From Aedes albopictus (Eukaryota; Arthropoda; Insecta; Diptera; Culicidae), in NCBI RefSeq assembly GCF_035046485.1, contig NW_026917454.1:1-64000 (forward strand): 64,000 nucleotides of DNA, in the 5' to 3' direction. How positions within the stretch are numbered: position 1 is the first letter of the stretch; the number at the start of each line of letters is the position of its first letter. The notes beneath the pieces were generated by a model that was given only the letters and a program-made list of their open reading frames with translations, was not told where the DNA came from and searched no databases. Shown in pieces: positions 37,056-49,330 of the stretch. A program made the translations under genes and the position numbers.

Positions 37056-38700
37056 TTATTATGAAATCTTTCTGAATTCCAGGAATTCGTTCCGAGATCC
37101 CTACGAGAATTGCTCTGGGATTCCCTCAGAATTTCTGCTTGGGATTCCTCCAAAAATTCCATCCTAGATCTCTCTCGAAATTGATTCAGGATTGCTCCAG
37201 GAGTTCTTTCTGGGATACCTAAGGGAGTTCCCTCAGATATTATTCCAGCAATTTGTTTAGGATTTGTTCAAAACTTCCAGGAGTTCTCTCCAGGATTACT
37301 CCTGTAACTCCATACGGGATTCCTTCAGAGATTCCTTCATGGAATTCTGTAGAAATTCCTTCCAAGATTCCTCCAGAAGATTCCTATGAAATTATTGTAG
37401 AAGTTCTTTCAGGGATTCTTTCACGAGTTTTTTTTTATGATTTCTCCAGAACCTTTTGGAATGTCTTCAGATTTTTATCTGGGAAGAAACTATTGAAAAA
37501 AACTCTGAAATCGCTCGTGTAGATATTCCCTGCAAAACTGCTGGAGATATTCCTTAAGAAGCTGTTGGAGGAATTTTATAAGGAACTCAAGAGCAAGTCT
37601 TGGAGTACTTCCATAAAGAATTAAAAAAACTTCTGGAGTATTTCCATGAGCAAAATTTAAGAAACTTCCAGAATGAATTCCAGAATATGTAATCTGCAAG
37701 GAATCCCAGTAGAAGTTCTTGGAGGAATCCCGGATGGATATCCTGGATAAATTATTGGACAAATCTTAGAAGGAACTCCTGGAAGAACCTTGACTTATTT
37801 TCCAAAAGTCTGGAAGTTCTGAAGAAATTCCGGAAAGAACTTTTGAAAAATTCCCGGTAGATACCCCGGGTAAAATTTCTGGAGAGGTCCCCCCTGGTGT
37901 AATCTTAGAAGAAAATCCTGGAGAAAAACCAGAAGAAACTATGAGAGGAACCCATAAATTTACTCCTAGAGGAAACCTAGAAGGAGTTCCTGGAGGAATC
38001 CCGGAAGAAGCTAGAGGAATTACAAAAGAAATTCTTTGAGGATTCACATGAGAAACGTCCAGAGAAAACCTAGATGAATCTCAAAAAGTTGTATGTAGAA
38101 ATCCTGGAAGAATCACTGAAAGAACTCCAGGACGAATCTAAGAATGAATTCCTATAGAAATCCTAGAAGGAACTCCTGAAATGATCCCGGAAGGAATTCC
38201 TGCGGCAATCTCCGAATAAATATCTGAGTGAACCCCGGATAAAAAATACTAATACTTACTTAAGAAATCCCGGATGAAATTATTGTAGAATAGTTCGAAA
38301 AAACTCCTGGTAGAATCTTAGAAAACACCTCTGGAGAAAACCCTGAAGGAACTCCTAGAAGATCCCAAAATAAAAAAAAAACAAAATAAATAAATCCTGA
38401 ATTAGAAGGAACTCACGGAGGGATTTTTTGTAGAACTTCTAATAAAAATCTCAGAGACATTTTATAAGAATCCCCTGCGAACTTCTGGTGAATTTTTTCG
38501 GTGGAACGTCTGGAAGAATTTCAAGAGGACTTTCTGTGAAACCCCAAAGAAAAACCTTCGTACGGAATGCCAAAAGATTCATCACAAAGAATCTTTCGTG
38601 GATCTTCATTAAATTCCCCGTGAAGCTTTGTCCTACCTCGTATTTCATCTAAAACTCCACTTAGAGGCGAATGAACCCGTTGGTTTAAAACCTCTTTAAT
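37056..38700. repeat. Inverted degenerate minisatellite
   Basis: From 37056 to about 37460 the units read like GGGATTCCTCCAG and GGATTCCTTC. From about 37500 to 38700 they read in reverse complement, like GGAGGAATCCCGGA and GAAGGAACTCCTGGA. This is the same family type as 22641-27795 and 46990-49330 but strongly diverged. No genuine protein is seen. Confidence 0.75.
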
Positions 38701-38961
38701 AAACAAAAAAAAAATCTAAAACTCCACAAGGTAACCGTCAGAGTCCCAGCCGAATTCCTCCCACCGTAGTCCGAACTCCAATATTGCAGAATTTATAATT
38801 AGTATCCAACCATAGTTCTCGCTGTAATACCATTAAAAGTTTTTTTTTTTAATTTCTCTTTATTTGTGAATTTTAACTTAGGCTAATTCTTCACACACCC
38901 ATTAAAAGTTCCCTCAGAATCCCAGCGTCTCTCATTAGCATTTCCCTTGGAACTCCGTTGC

Positions 38962-39301
38962 ACGGTGTCAAAATTTCGATTATTATCGAACTTCCATGTA
39001 CCTCGGATCATTCTTCACAGAAAGTCAGCATTTTGGCTATACTTTATAATTGGAAAGTTTTAAAATATTCAATTGGGGAAATTTTGATTTATCTAAGTTT
39101 TTGGCTATTTTCCATACTAAAATTAATTAAATACTGATTTTAACCAAAAAAACGTCCCATACAAAATGTATGGGAAAATTTTCACCGATAAAATATTTTC
39201 TCGTCTTCCGATTATGAATATATAGCCCAAATACTAACAATTTCCGAAGAAAAATCCGAGGTACATGAAAGTTCGATAATAATCGAGATTTCGACACCGT
39301 G
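38962..39301. mobile_element. 340-bp TIR element
   Basis: The left arm starts CACGGTGTCAAAATTTCGAT and includes ATTATCGAACTTCCATGTAC. The right arm is the reverse complement, ending CGAGATTTCGACACCGTG, with about 48 bp of TIR. Non-coding. Confidence 0.8.
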
Positions 39302-39605
39302 GCGTTGAAATCTCACTATCTGGATTTTCCCCATACGCGCGTAAAAATTAAATTTAAAATTCAATCACACTTCCTGAGGAAACGAACAAAATTTCTCTAA
39401 GTCCAAATCGTAAACAACAAGGCCACGAAACGCCACACGAACAACGAACAATTTATCTAGCAACCGCCGTATGCAGTGCCCTTTTCTTCACATCCTTCTT
39501 ACAGCATCGTTTCGTAAAAATGCTGTCGGTTAAACAAATGTCAAAATTACTTACGGAAAAAGGAGGAATTTTACTTGAGCGCTCTACTTGGGAACTGGAA
39601 ACTTA

Positions 39606-40548
39606 GGGTAAGAAATCAAACTTTGAACTAGTCAAATTGTAATCTTAATTTGAACCATTTCAAAATTCATTAAAACGACGTACTTTTCAGGCAAATTTTG
39701 TCCCGAAAAAGATGTTACACAGCTTTCCGTAATATAACCTGATAACATGGACTTTAAAAGCATTGAAAAAAGCGTTTTTGTCATGGAAAACAGGCAATTG
39801 AAAAATCACTGTGATTTCACCCATTTCCCCCAAGAGAAAGCACATTTTCGGTGCACTCGTACAGCTCATGCATTTTATCACATGCAATATGTAAACACGT
39901 CAAATGAAAGCTTATTTATCGTAGAATCGATCAACCGAATAATATTCCGCATTATTTGTCATAAAATTATCAAATTAGAGTGATTCTTACTTGGAGAATG
40001 TTATCTTAAGTTGAACCATTTGTAATCTAAATTTGAACTAGTAAACGGGGGTGAGCTTCTAGTGTTCGCCTGTAGATTGCGCTAGTGGTGGCTTTGTTTA
40101 CTCTTGGGGGATGAAAAAATCCAAATTTAGGTTCCAAATTCCTAAAGAATTTCGAACATTTCGAGTTGAGATTCCACTGCCTGATGAAAAATAGGTATGA
40201 GAATTAGCAGATTCATGTGATTTTTCATTGTTTACCATGGAATTGGCTGTTTTGTGAGTTGCTCGAGCTGCTGCCGCCAGTAGTTCAAATTAAGATTAAA
40301 ATTGGTTCAAATTATGATTACGATGGTTCAAATTAAGATTAAAATCATTGTTGATGAAAAATCAAATATTTCAATGAAATTCGGTGCAAATACAAACTAT
40401 TTACCATTTAACAGAACGCTTATACCCGTGGCTTTCATGTTCATACGATTTTGCCGTAGTAAATTATTTCCATGTGGGAGAAAAAATCTCTTAAAATTTG
40501 CACTGCTTCAGAAAGCCGCAATTTGGTTCAAATTTTGATTACCTACCC
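39606..40548. mobile_element. TA-flanked TIR element with subterminal repeats
   Basis: The left end GGGTAAGAAATCAAACTTTG and the right end TTTTGATTACCTACCC are inverted and flanked by TA (39604-39605 and 40549-40550). Repeats of GGTTCAAATTAAGATTA and inverted TAATCTTAATTTGAACC lie near the ends, as is common for transposase-binding subterminal sites. The two short open frames inside are not recognised. Confidence 0.7.
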
Positions 40549-42345
40549 TACCATTAAGTAGAAGTATGTCAGTCAGAAGAACGTTAGATCGAAGTTCATT
40601 AGGCCAAAAATGTCATCAGTCCGATTGAGTTTAAAGCCAATCTAGTGTAATGGTATGAATGTATCATATGCATAAACCTCATAAGAACTGCCAATTTTTA
40701 AAAGAAGAAAACATCCTTGATGGAAAAGTTAATACTGTGCACGCCAATCAAATATAAAAAGGTACAACTTGAACGAACTACCTCTTATGAAAATTTGAAT
40801 ACAATCCCAGTTTGACCGTTAATAAAACCCAATACTCTAAAGAGTAGCTCACTTCTAAATGAAAATCTATTATGGGACAGCCAGTACTTTAAGAAACTAG
40901 TACATCCCGAAACAACTACGTGATAAAAAAGAAGAGAAAATCTAAGATGGAATGAGGGCAGTTGATCATATTATTTCTGTTACGGTATAACATCAATATC
41001 ATAAAATAATCTGTGTGAAAAAAGGAAAAAATATAAAAGAATATGGTACATCTAGTTTAGCAGGCATCAAACTGTCACTGAAATTGGTAAACAAAAAAGA
41101 TCTGATCTAAGCAGTAGTAAAATTTTAGTAAAGACCACAGAAACAAAGATTGGCAGCTGGGACATGCACAAAACTTGCAGCCGACAATCTACTTACTCAA
41201 TTAGTCATAAAATGATTAAAAACTTCGGAATAACACATCCACCTACCACATATCAAACTCCGATTTAATTGAGGCTAGATCAAGGTTTACAAAGTTTCAT
41301 AACAAGCTCGAATTTTTCTAAAACCGTGTAACCGATAAAGTGAAAACATAGCCTAGGGTGTCCTGAAAAACTTTGTCGAAGACTGCGAAGTGATCTGATG
41401 CTTATGAAAAAAGTTATAGTGTTGGCATTGCTTGCCGAAGCAGCGTGGTTTTGTTGCTATTGTTGTTTCTTTATATGTTAAAACATAAACACATGCATGC
41501 GGTTCGTTGGTTATAACTATTTTCACAAGTATCGGATCGCTTTGCGGTCTTCGACACAGTATTTCAGAACATCCTAGGCTATCATTTTACAGTATCGGCT
41601 AAAAAGTTTCAGACAAACTTTTTCAACTTATGACAAGAATGCAAAAAAGTATGTTTCCCATACAAAATCCCATATAAGTTTCAATTGCAATGCGCAAAGT
41701 GTAGCCGCAATCGAACGAGCTCAAATCTTGCACAGATACTCAGGACCCGAATCGGAACCAAAAAAGCTTTGATCTGAGAAAACGGTTCCGATGACCCACG
41801 CTAGATACATGTTGAAAAACGATATGGTTGTAATGGTATAATGTATTTGACATTTCGGTGCCCTCTATACCAGAACACGCAATCGGCTTCAACTTTTTGA
41901 GTCAGAGTTCCACTTATGTTTTGTGCCAGTATCCATAGAATGCGCTGAATTCGAGGAATGTAGAATAAACTCAAGGGACTCAAAACATCTTCTAGGACTT
42001 TGCAAACAAATTTTAGCTCGGCCTACTGAGGCATTCGACCTTATGAACTTCAGTCTAAAAACTTATTCAGCTTAACGTACTTCGGCATAATGACTGGATC
42101 GCCCTAGTTGTGCATTAGTGTAAATACGGCTCATACAGACACGCTGAGCGTAAACTACTTCAGCGTGGTGAGCCTCAGCTAATGCACGAAGAATGTTAAA
42201 TGGCAAATGCAATACTCTTTTCGGGAAAATATTTTTCGGGAAAACAGTACGTTCGGCGAAAAAACTTTCTGGAAAACTGCATTTGGGGAGCTGGTTTTCG
42301 GGGAAATGTCGTACAATCGACTAATGCATATTTTCTATGTCCTGA
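40549..42345. other. No gene recognised; likely old repeats
   Basis: AT-rich sequence. Phrases near 40560-40650 and 42000-42190 resemble each other (GAACTTCAGT/GAAGTTCATTAGG types). A GGGAAAAC-type short repeat occurs at 42220-42305. No protein recognised. Confidence 0.4.
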
Positions 42346-43455
42346 ATAAAAAGAGGGAGAGCTATTCAGAACCAATACCGTGCATTAGAAAATGTAATAA
42401 TGATGGTAACTGGCAACGGTGGTCAGGGGACATTTAGAGGGGAGAGCAAAAAGAGGTTGCAGGAGCGTTCCAGGGGGTCCCAAGGAGTTTCAGCGAGATC
42501 TCAGGAGCATTTCAAGGGCATCCCAGGGGGTTCCAGGGGGCCTCAGGCGCGCTGCAATGGGTCTCACGGTTAGTTCCAGCAAGTCTCAGGGGCGTTTCAA
42601 AAGTTTTAGGGACATTTTAGGGGCTACCAGAAGGTCTCAATGGCGTTAAGGGGGTTTTAAGGGGTACCAAAAAGTTCAAAGGGGTCTCTGGTGCGCTTCA
42701 GAGGATTTCAAGAGCGCTCCAGGGCATTTTAATGTGTCTTAGGGGCGTTTCGGCGGGTTTCGGAGGCGTTATGCAGGCGTTTTGGGGTGTTGTAAAATCT
42801 CGACCGACAGGCGCTTCTCAGAGATGAATTTTCGGCGGGTTTTAGAGGTGTTAGGTGTATACAGGGGTTTCGGAGGATTTCAAGTGCGTTACAAAGGGTC
42901 TGAGGGGAAATTAAGGGGGACTTTGGAGGAATAGAAGGAAATTTCTGAGGATTTTCGGCGGACTTTAGAGACGTTACGCAGGAATGGGTCCTAGGGTGTG
43001 TTAGGGAGTTTTCAGAGTCATTTCAGGAAGTCTCCGAGCATTATCGGCGGGTTTCAAAGGCGTTATGGAGTCATTTTCGGTGTTTTTTTTATTGAGGGGG
43101 TTCCCGAAACCCCCTGATATGGCCATGACCTGAAATGCTTCGAAACGCTCCTATATAAAACCTCTACAAACGCTCTTAAAACTTCCCTGAAACCCCCTGA
43201 AGCTCTTTAAAATGTCTCAAAACGCCCCTGAAAATACTTGTAACACCCTTGAAAGGCTCTTGAGACCCTCCCCCTGCATCGTGTGAAGAAAATACCTGAA
43301 TCGCCCCTGAAGTCACTTGAAACGTTTTTAAAATCCTCTTAATACTATTGAAGCACCGCTGAAATCCCCGTACTTCAATTACAACGACAACAAAACCTGT
43401 TGGAACGCCTTTAAAAGGCTCCTGAAATCCTCTGAAACGCATAAAAGTCCCTTGG
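42346..43455. repeat. Leader plus inverted G-rich minisatellite
   Basis: The leader at 42346-42424 matches 6851-6935 (GCTATTCAGAACCAATAC, GTGCATTAGAAAATGTAATA). It is followed by GGGG-rich units to about 43090, then by the same motifs reverse-complemented (CCCCTGAAA, CTTGAAACG) to about 43455. The arms would fold into a long imperfect hairpin. It ends about 400 bp upstream of a P450 start codon. Confidence 0.8.
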
Positions 43456-43871
43456 AATCCATTTTTTGGGCTCTTTAGGAACTTCCTGGAAAGTGAGTTT
43501 CCAGTGTAATATCTTATGAGAAATGCACGTATAATGAAGTAAAGAAAATTACTATTCTACCGATAATCGAACCCATCACCCTCAACATTGTCTTGCAGTT
43601 TCATTGCGCCCATTCGGTTATATGGGCTCAGAGATAACAGATTTCAGTTGAAATATCATTGTTGAACTAACGTACAGTTGTTTAAGAAAGCATTCCATTG
43701 ACATCAACTTGGAATGGCCAATTTTACGCCACCACACGGTAAATGATGATTGAATGGATATCTCTCCCGCAATACAATCGACGAAGATGCCAGAGTCCGC
43801 ACACTCTTGCGCACTGCACACGCTCCAGTTCTGCCGCAACTACGCGCGTGTTCGGTTCAAAAACACAAGCT

Positions 43872-45450
43872 ATGGCCTGGCTGGTCACTACGCTGTGCCT
43901 GTTTCTACCCCTCCTGGGGCTTCTCTACCTCTATGTGCGTCGTAAATTTGCCTACTGGGCACACCGGAACGTTCCGTTCGTTCCCGGTGCTCTTCCGATG
44001 GGATCGTTCAACGGCATGGGCACCACGAAACACTTTGTCGATTTGCTGAATCCGGTGTACGAACAGTATCGGAAAACTCACTCGGCCGTCGGAATGTTCC
44101 TCTGCGTCAATCCGGTGCTACTAGCTATCGACGTAGACTTAGTGAAGGCGATTCTGGTGAAAGATTTCAACAGTTTCCACGACCGGGGGATGTTCTTCAA
44201 CGAGCGGGATGATCCGCTGGCGTCGCACATGTTCTCGATTGAAGGCGAGAGGTGGCGGTTTTTAAGGAACAAGCTGAGTCCGACGTTTAGCTCCGGGAAG
44301 ATTAAGTACATGTTCCTGACGGTGCGCGAGATTGGGTTGGAGTTTGTGGCTAGTTTTGATCGGTTTATTGAGAGCAAGGAGCCCGTGGAGATGGGTATCC
44401 AGGCGCAGAAGTTCACGTGTGACGTCATTGGTTCGTGTGCGTTCGGGTTGGAGTGCAACGCGTTGAAGGACGAGAGCACAGAGTTGTTGGACATTGCCGA
44501 CAGGGTGTTCAACCCACCACCGTTGGAGATGATCTATATGCTTCTGTTGATCAGTTTCCGGGAGTGGGCTGTGAAGCTGCGGCTGAAGCAAACTCCTGCG
44601 GATATCGAGAGGTATTTTGTGGGCATCGTTCGGAAGACTGTGGAACATCGCGAGAAGAATAACATCTCCCGTCCGGATTTCCTGCAGCTGTTGATGCAGT
44701 TGAAGAACAAGGGCACGATCGAAGAGGATGAGGAAGATTCGAAGGAGACCATCACCATGAACGATGTGATTGCCCAGGCGTTCCTGTTTTTCTTCGGTGG
44801 ATTTGAAACATCTTCCAAGGCGTTGTCGTTTGCATTGTTTGAGTTGGCATACAATCAGGAGATTCAGGATAAAGCTCGGGAAGAAGTTCAACGGGTTCTT
44901 GCCAAACACGAAGGTATGCTGACGTATGAAGCCTTGAAGGATATGGTTTATGTGGAGCAAATCGTCCACGGTAGGTTGTTTTTGTTATCTCTTTTAAGTC
45001 CCACATTTCCATAAACTTGTTTTCCCCGTTTCAGAATCCCTTCGGAAGTACGCCCCTATCGGAAACATAGTTCGCGTAGCGAACGAACCCTATGAAATCA
45101 GTAAACCGGATTTCACCCTCGAAAAGGGCACAATGGTAATGATCCCGATCCACTCGATTCACCACGATCCGGACATCTACCCGGAGCCATCCCGTTTCGA
45201 TCCGGATCGGTTTACCCCGGAGGCCATCAACGGACGGCCCTCGCACAGCTTTCTTCCATTCGGGCACGGTCCACGGAACTGCATAGGGATGCGCTTCGCC
45301 CTGCTGGAGGTGAAATTTGGAATTGCCCAGCTGGTGAGCCAGTTGAGGTTCACGGTTAACGAGAAGACGCAACTTCCGCTGCAGTACGACCCTAAGGCGA
45401 ATGTGGCCACGGCTCTGGGGGGACTGTGGTTGGACGTTGAACGGATCTAG
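43872..45450 (+). CDS. CYP6-family cytochrome P450, complete, two exons
   Basis: Exons are 43872-44970 and 45035-45450, with a 64-bp GT-AG intron in phase 1, giving 504 residues. The frame is open for 43 codons upstream, but I chose the ATG at 43872 because the hydrophobic ER anchor (residues about 3-22) follows at once and the related gene at 63561 begins at the same point. Landmarks are the proline-rich hinge near 31-42, helix C WRFLR (128-132), helix I GGFET (309-313, with G for the usual A), ExxR as ESLR (367-370), PSRFDPDRF (418-426) and heme loop FGHGPRNCIG with ligand C449. It is expected to be an ER monooxygenase using NADPH-P450 reductase; the substrate is unknown. It closely resembles the gene at 63561 and is the closest visible relative of the inverted pseudogene at 50291. 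No clear TATA box is seen. Confidence 0.96.
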
Positions 45451-45593
45451 TTCAAAGGAAATTCGCATGTCCTGATATTAAAGAATGATGGAAAATAGTG
45501 GCTTGAACTTCACCGACAGTGTTATGAACTTTTAATGATATTTATGAATATTATGTAAGCACAAAGTATTTGTCCAAATTATTACACATAAAT

Positions 45594-45599
45594 AATAAA
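45594..45599 (+). terminator. Candidate polyadenylation signal of the second P450 gene
   Basis: AATAAA 144 bases after the stop. A closer variant ATTAAA occurs at 45477-45482, and either could be used. Confidence 0.45.
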
Positions 45600-45938
45600 G
45601 TGCCATATCAATAAACTGCGGTTTTGATCCTTTGATATTGTATTTGTTGTATTTGAACCACTCTGGTACGCAATGTAATGAACCACCATATGCAAACAAG
45701 AACAATAAATCAGTATGCTCCAGACTGTCAACACCCAACCACGTTCTTTAGAAAACATGGTGTTAGAAGTGAGATTTTTTGTCGGAAAATCGCGTGAAAT
45801 TCGGTCTTTCTGCGTAAATGCCCCGTAAATTAGTACGATTTAGCTAGTTCGATACTTTGTCGCGAGCGGATAACGTTGGTCGGTTCAAAGTTCCGGTCAA
45901 TTTTTTGTTTGTTTTCGCGGTGTTGACATAACCTCGAA

Positions 45939-46788
45939 ATGTCAAATACTCCGATTCCGACACCTCTGAGATTGGACGGTGACAACGAAGAAGCCATTGG
46001 CATATTCAAACTCCAATGGAAGTATTGTCAGATTTCTTGAAACGTAAACACCGCGCGGTCGTTGAAATGTTTCAAAAATGGGCTTTGCACAAAAGTTCAC
46101 GCGGTCTATCGTTTTCGAAAGGAACAGCCGCACCGTAGGAAACGCCGCAATGTTATTTCCCATAAGGATGAAGTAAACAGGGAGTGAAAACCGCGGCTGT
46201 ACCTTTCAGAAGCGATAGGCCGCGTGCACTTTTGTGCAAATCCCTCAATACTATGCCTTGGCCGAACTTCCACTGACTACGGCCCAAAAGACATCCCCGG
46301 AGTCAATTTTGGAAGAGGTGCGAAAGCATCTGGTGGCGCAGAGAGATGTTCGAGTGGAGCGAGCAGAGTTCAACACGATACATAGTGAAGAATTAGCTAT
46401 AGTTAAAATACACATAAAAAAGAAGTTTAACACGATTTGTCAACAAGAAGGCGAAAAAATTGAAGATTTTGCGAAGAGGATAAAAACAAAAGTGAAAAAG
46501 TGTGGTTAGGATGACGCTCAGCAGGAAGAAGTTTTGAAGTATCGGCTGATCGCTGGCATCGAAAGTCATCAGATACGGAAAGAGCTCTTGAAAGCTGGGA
46601 ATATATCGGTACCGGACATGGTGACTGCTACAAAGAAGATGAAAAAGCAATGTCGATATTGCGGTGGAGACCATGTGCCGGAGAAGATGAAATGTCCGGC
46701 CCTCGGGAAGAAGTATCTTGAATGTGGGAGGAAGAATCATTTCAAGATTGTTTACTTAGGGAGGAACAAAAAGAAGCAGGCTAAATGA
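45939..46788 (+). pseudogene. Gypsy-like LTR retrotransposon gag, broken
   Basis: The gag start is visible at 45939 (PLRLDGDNEE, then FKLQWKYCQI) and is stopped near 46038. It resumes at about 46246 after an inserted MITE. The later part has a TAG in frame at 46507-46509 and then two zinc knuckle-like motifs (CRYCGGDH and CGRKNHF, about residues 40-75 of the last piece). Some knuckle cysteines look replaced. No protease or polymerase follows: the next element starts at 46806. The clade (mag-like gypsy) is an inference from the knuckle spacing. Confidence 0.7.
46081..46245. mobile_element. Hairpin MITE inside gag
   Basis: The left arm GGCTTTGCACAAAAGTTCAC runs to AACAGCCGC, and the right arm is the reverse complement, ending CACTTTTGTGCAAATCCC. 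The arms are about 50 bp. It separates the two gag pieces. Confidence 0.8.
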
Positions 46789-46989
46789 TATGTTCGCCGA
46801 CTGTAGCATTGGGCAAGTTTGGCTGAAACATCGATTTTTGTGAATCGATTCGAATCGGACCAGCAATATCGATTCACCGATTTAATCGAATCCTTTGAAT
46901 CGATGTTTTCACATCGATTCGATATTATAAAATGTTTCAAAACCATAAAATGATCCGTTTGTAGTATGGAGTACAAGTTCAGGGACGAT

Positions 46990-49330
46990 TTACTATCAAA
47001 CATTGAGATTGTACATCGAACCGTCTCTGGAGGAATTCCTGGATGAATCCGTGGAGGAATTTCTAAAGAAATTTCTGGAGGAATTCTTGCAGGAATACCT
47101 GAAGGAAACCCTGAAGGAATCCCTGGAGGATTCCAGGAGAATTTCCTGGAGGACTCCCTGAAGAAATTTTTGGATAAATGCCTGGAGCATATTCTGCAAG
47201 GAATCTTGAAGAAATCCCTTGATTAACTCCTGGGGGATTCCTCAGAAGAAACCTGGGAGGAATCTCTGGAGAAGAAACATCTTGAGGAATTCTTGGAGGA
47301 ATCCTTACAGAAATTTCTGGAGAAATTCTTGGAAGAACTCCTGAAGGATTTTTGAAAAAATCACTGGAAGAATCCCTGAAGCAATTTCTGGAGGATCTTC
47401 TGGGCAAATTCCAGACGGAATCCCAGAAGGAACTCCTGGAGAATTCCCTAGAGGAATTCTTGAAGAAATCCCCGAATGAATCCCTGGAGAAATCTCTAGA
47501 GGAATTCTGGGAGGAATCCCTTGAAAATTTCTGAAGAAATTCCTAGAGAAATGCCTACAGAAGTTCCCAGAGGAATTCCTGTAGAAAATCCTGGAAGAAA
47601 TCCCGGAGGATCCCTGGAAAAAATCCCCGAGGAATTCCTGAAAGAATTTCTGAAGGAATCCATGGAGGATTTCCTGGAGGAATTCCTGGATCAATTCCTG
47701 TAAGAATTCCTGAAGGAATTCCTGAAGAAATACCTGGGGTAATCCCTGGAGAAATTCTTGGTGGAATTTCCGGAGAAATGCCTGGAGGAATACCTGGATA
47801 AATTTTAGGAGGAATTCCTGGGGGCATTTCTGAAGGAATCCCTGGAGGATTTCTTGGAGAATTCCTGAAGATATAATGATTTCCTAGAGGAATCGCAGAA
47901 AGAATTCATGAAGGAATCGCTGGAGAAATTATTGGAATAATTCCTGGATAAACTCCGGAAGGAATTCCTGGAGAAATTTCTAAAGGAATGCCTGGAGGAA
48001 CCCCTGGAGAAATTTCTGGAGACATGCCTGTAGGAATTGCTGGAGGAATCTCTAGAGAAATTCCTTGAGAAATCTCTAGAGGAATTCCTGGAGGAATCCT
48101 TGTAAACATTCCATAGGGAATCCCTGGAGAAATACTTGGAGAAGTCCCTGGAGCAATTCCTGGAGGATTTTCTTGAAGAACTGAGCACTTTTAGGAGGAA
48201 ATCCTGAAGGAATTTCTAGAGGAATTCCTTGAGGTATCTCAAGAGGAATACCTGTAGAAATCTGAAGGAATTCCTAGAGGAATCTCTAAAGAAATTGCTA
48301 GAGGAATTCCCGGACGAATCCCTGTAAGAATTTTTAGAGGAATCCATGTAGGAATTCCCAGAGGAATCCTTGAGAAATTTCTGGAGGAATCCCTTGAGGA
48401 ATTCTTGGAGGAATCCTAGGAGGAATTCCTGAAGAAATCCAAGGATCAATTTCCGAGGGAATTCTAAGAGGAGTTTCTGAAAAAATCCCAGGAGGAAGTA
48501 CTGAAGAAAACGCTGAAATTCCAGAGGAAATCCTGATGGAATCCTAAAAAAGAGTACGCAGAGGAACTTTTGGAGCAATCCCTGTAGCAGTTCCTGAAGC
48601 AGTTCCCTGAAGGAGTTGCTGAAAAACCTCAGGAGGAAGCTTGAAAGCAATCCCAAGAAGGTTTCTCGGAGGCTTTTTTCAAAATAATCCTGTATCACGT
48701 CGAGGGCCTGGGATCGAATCCCACTCCCGACAAACTCACAAAATGTGAGTTCTGCCTCCGGGAGGGGAGTAAAGCGTGGGTCCCGAGTTGAACTAGCCTA
48801 ATGCTAAAAATCTCGTTAATACAGATAAAATTAATATAAATCAATAATAATAATAATCCTGAAAGTTGTTCCCGAAAGAATCACGGAAGAAATTCCCAGG
48901 AATACTTGGATGGATTCCTAATGGATTGTTTTTTAAGAAATTTCTTGATTAATTTTTGAATAATCTCTAGTAAAATTTACAGAAACAGTTTCTGGGAGAC
49001 ATTCCTGCAGAAATACTTCGAATAATTGCAAATGGAATTATTGGAGCAATCTCCAGCGGAATTCTGGAAGGAATATATGTAGAAATCCTTGAAGAAATCT
49101 CTGAAGGAATATCTGCAAAAATACCTTAAAGGATCTCTGGAGAAACTCTTGAAGGAATCTTCGAAAACAGCACTTGAACAATCACTGGAGGAACCATTAG
49201 AGATATCCCACGATAAATGCCAGAAGAAATGTCTGGGAGAATCCCTAGATGAATTCTTAAAGGAATCTCAGGAGGAATTTAAGATGGAATCACTGCAGCA
49301 AGCTATGGAAAAAAATCCTGGAGGAATTGT
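46990..49330. repeat. 12-bp minisatellite
   Basis: Degenerate GGAGGAATTCCT and GGAGAAATCCCT units with a basic 12-bp period run in one orientation. Open frames such as GIPPGISPEIPP on the minus strand follow from the period being a multiple of three and are not considered genes. It is related to the arrays at 22641-27795 and 37056-38700. Confidence 0.85.
48693..48851 (+). mobile_element. tRNA-related SINE, 5'-truncated, with target duplications
   Basis: A B-box-like GGGATCGAATCCC lies at about 48710-48722, followed by an unrelated body and a 3' tail of AAT repeats. It is flanked by a 10-bp direct repeat AATAATCCTG at 48683-48692 and 48852-48861. No A box is visible, so the 5' end is truncated. 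It is inserted within the minisatellite of the surrounding element. Confidence 0.75.

Noticed and set aside
43743..43871. Upstream extension of the second P450 by 43 codons
   Set aside because: The extension is polar and would bury the ER anchor; related P450s start at the later ATG.
44262..45468. Minus-strand frames over the second P450
   Set aside because: Shadows of the true coding strand.
47063..48698. Proline- and serine-rich frames resembling structural proteins
   Set aside because: Same cause as above, from the 12-bp minisatellite.
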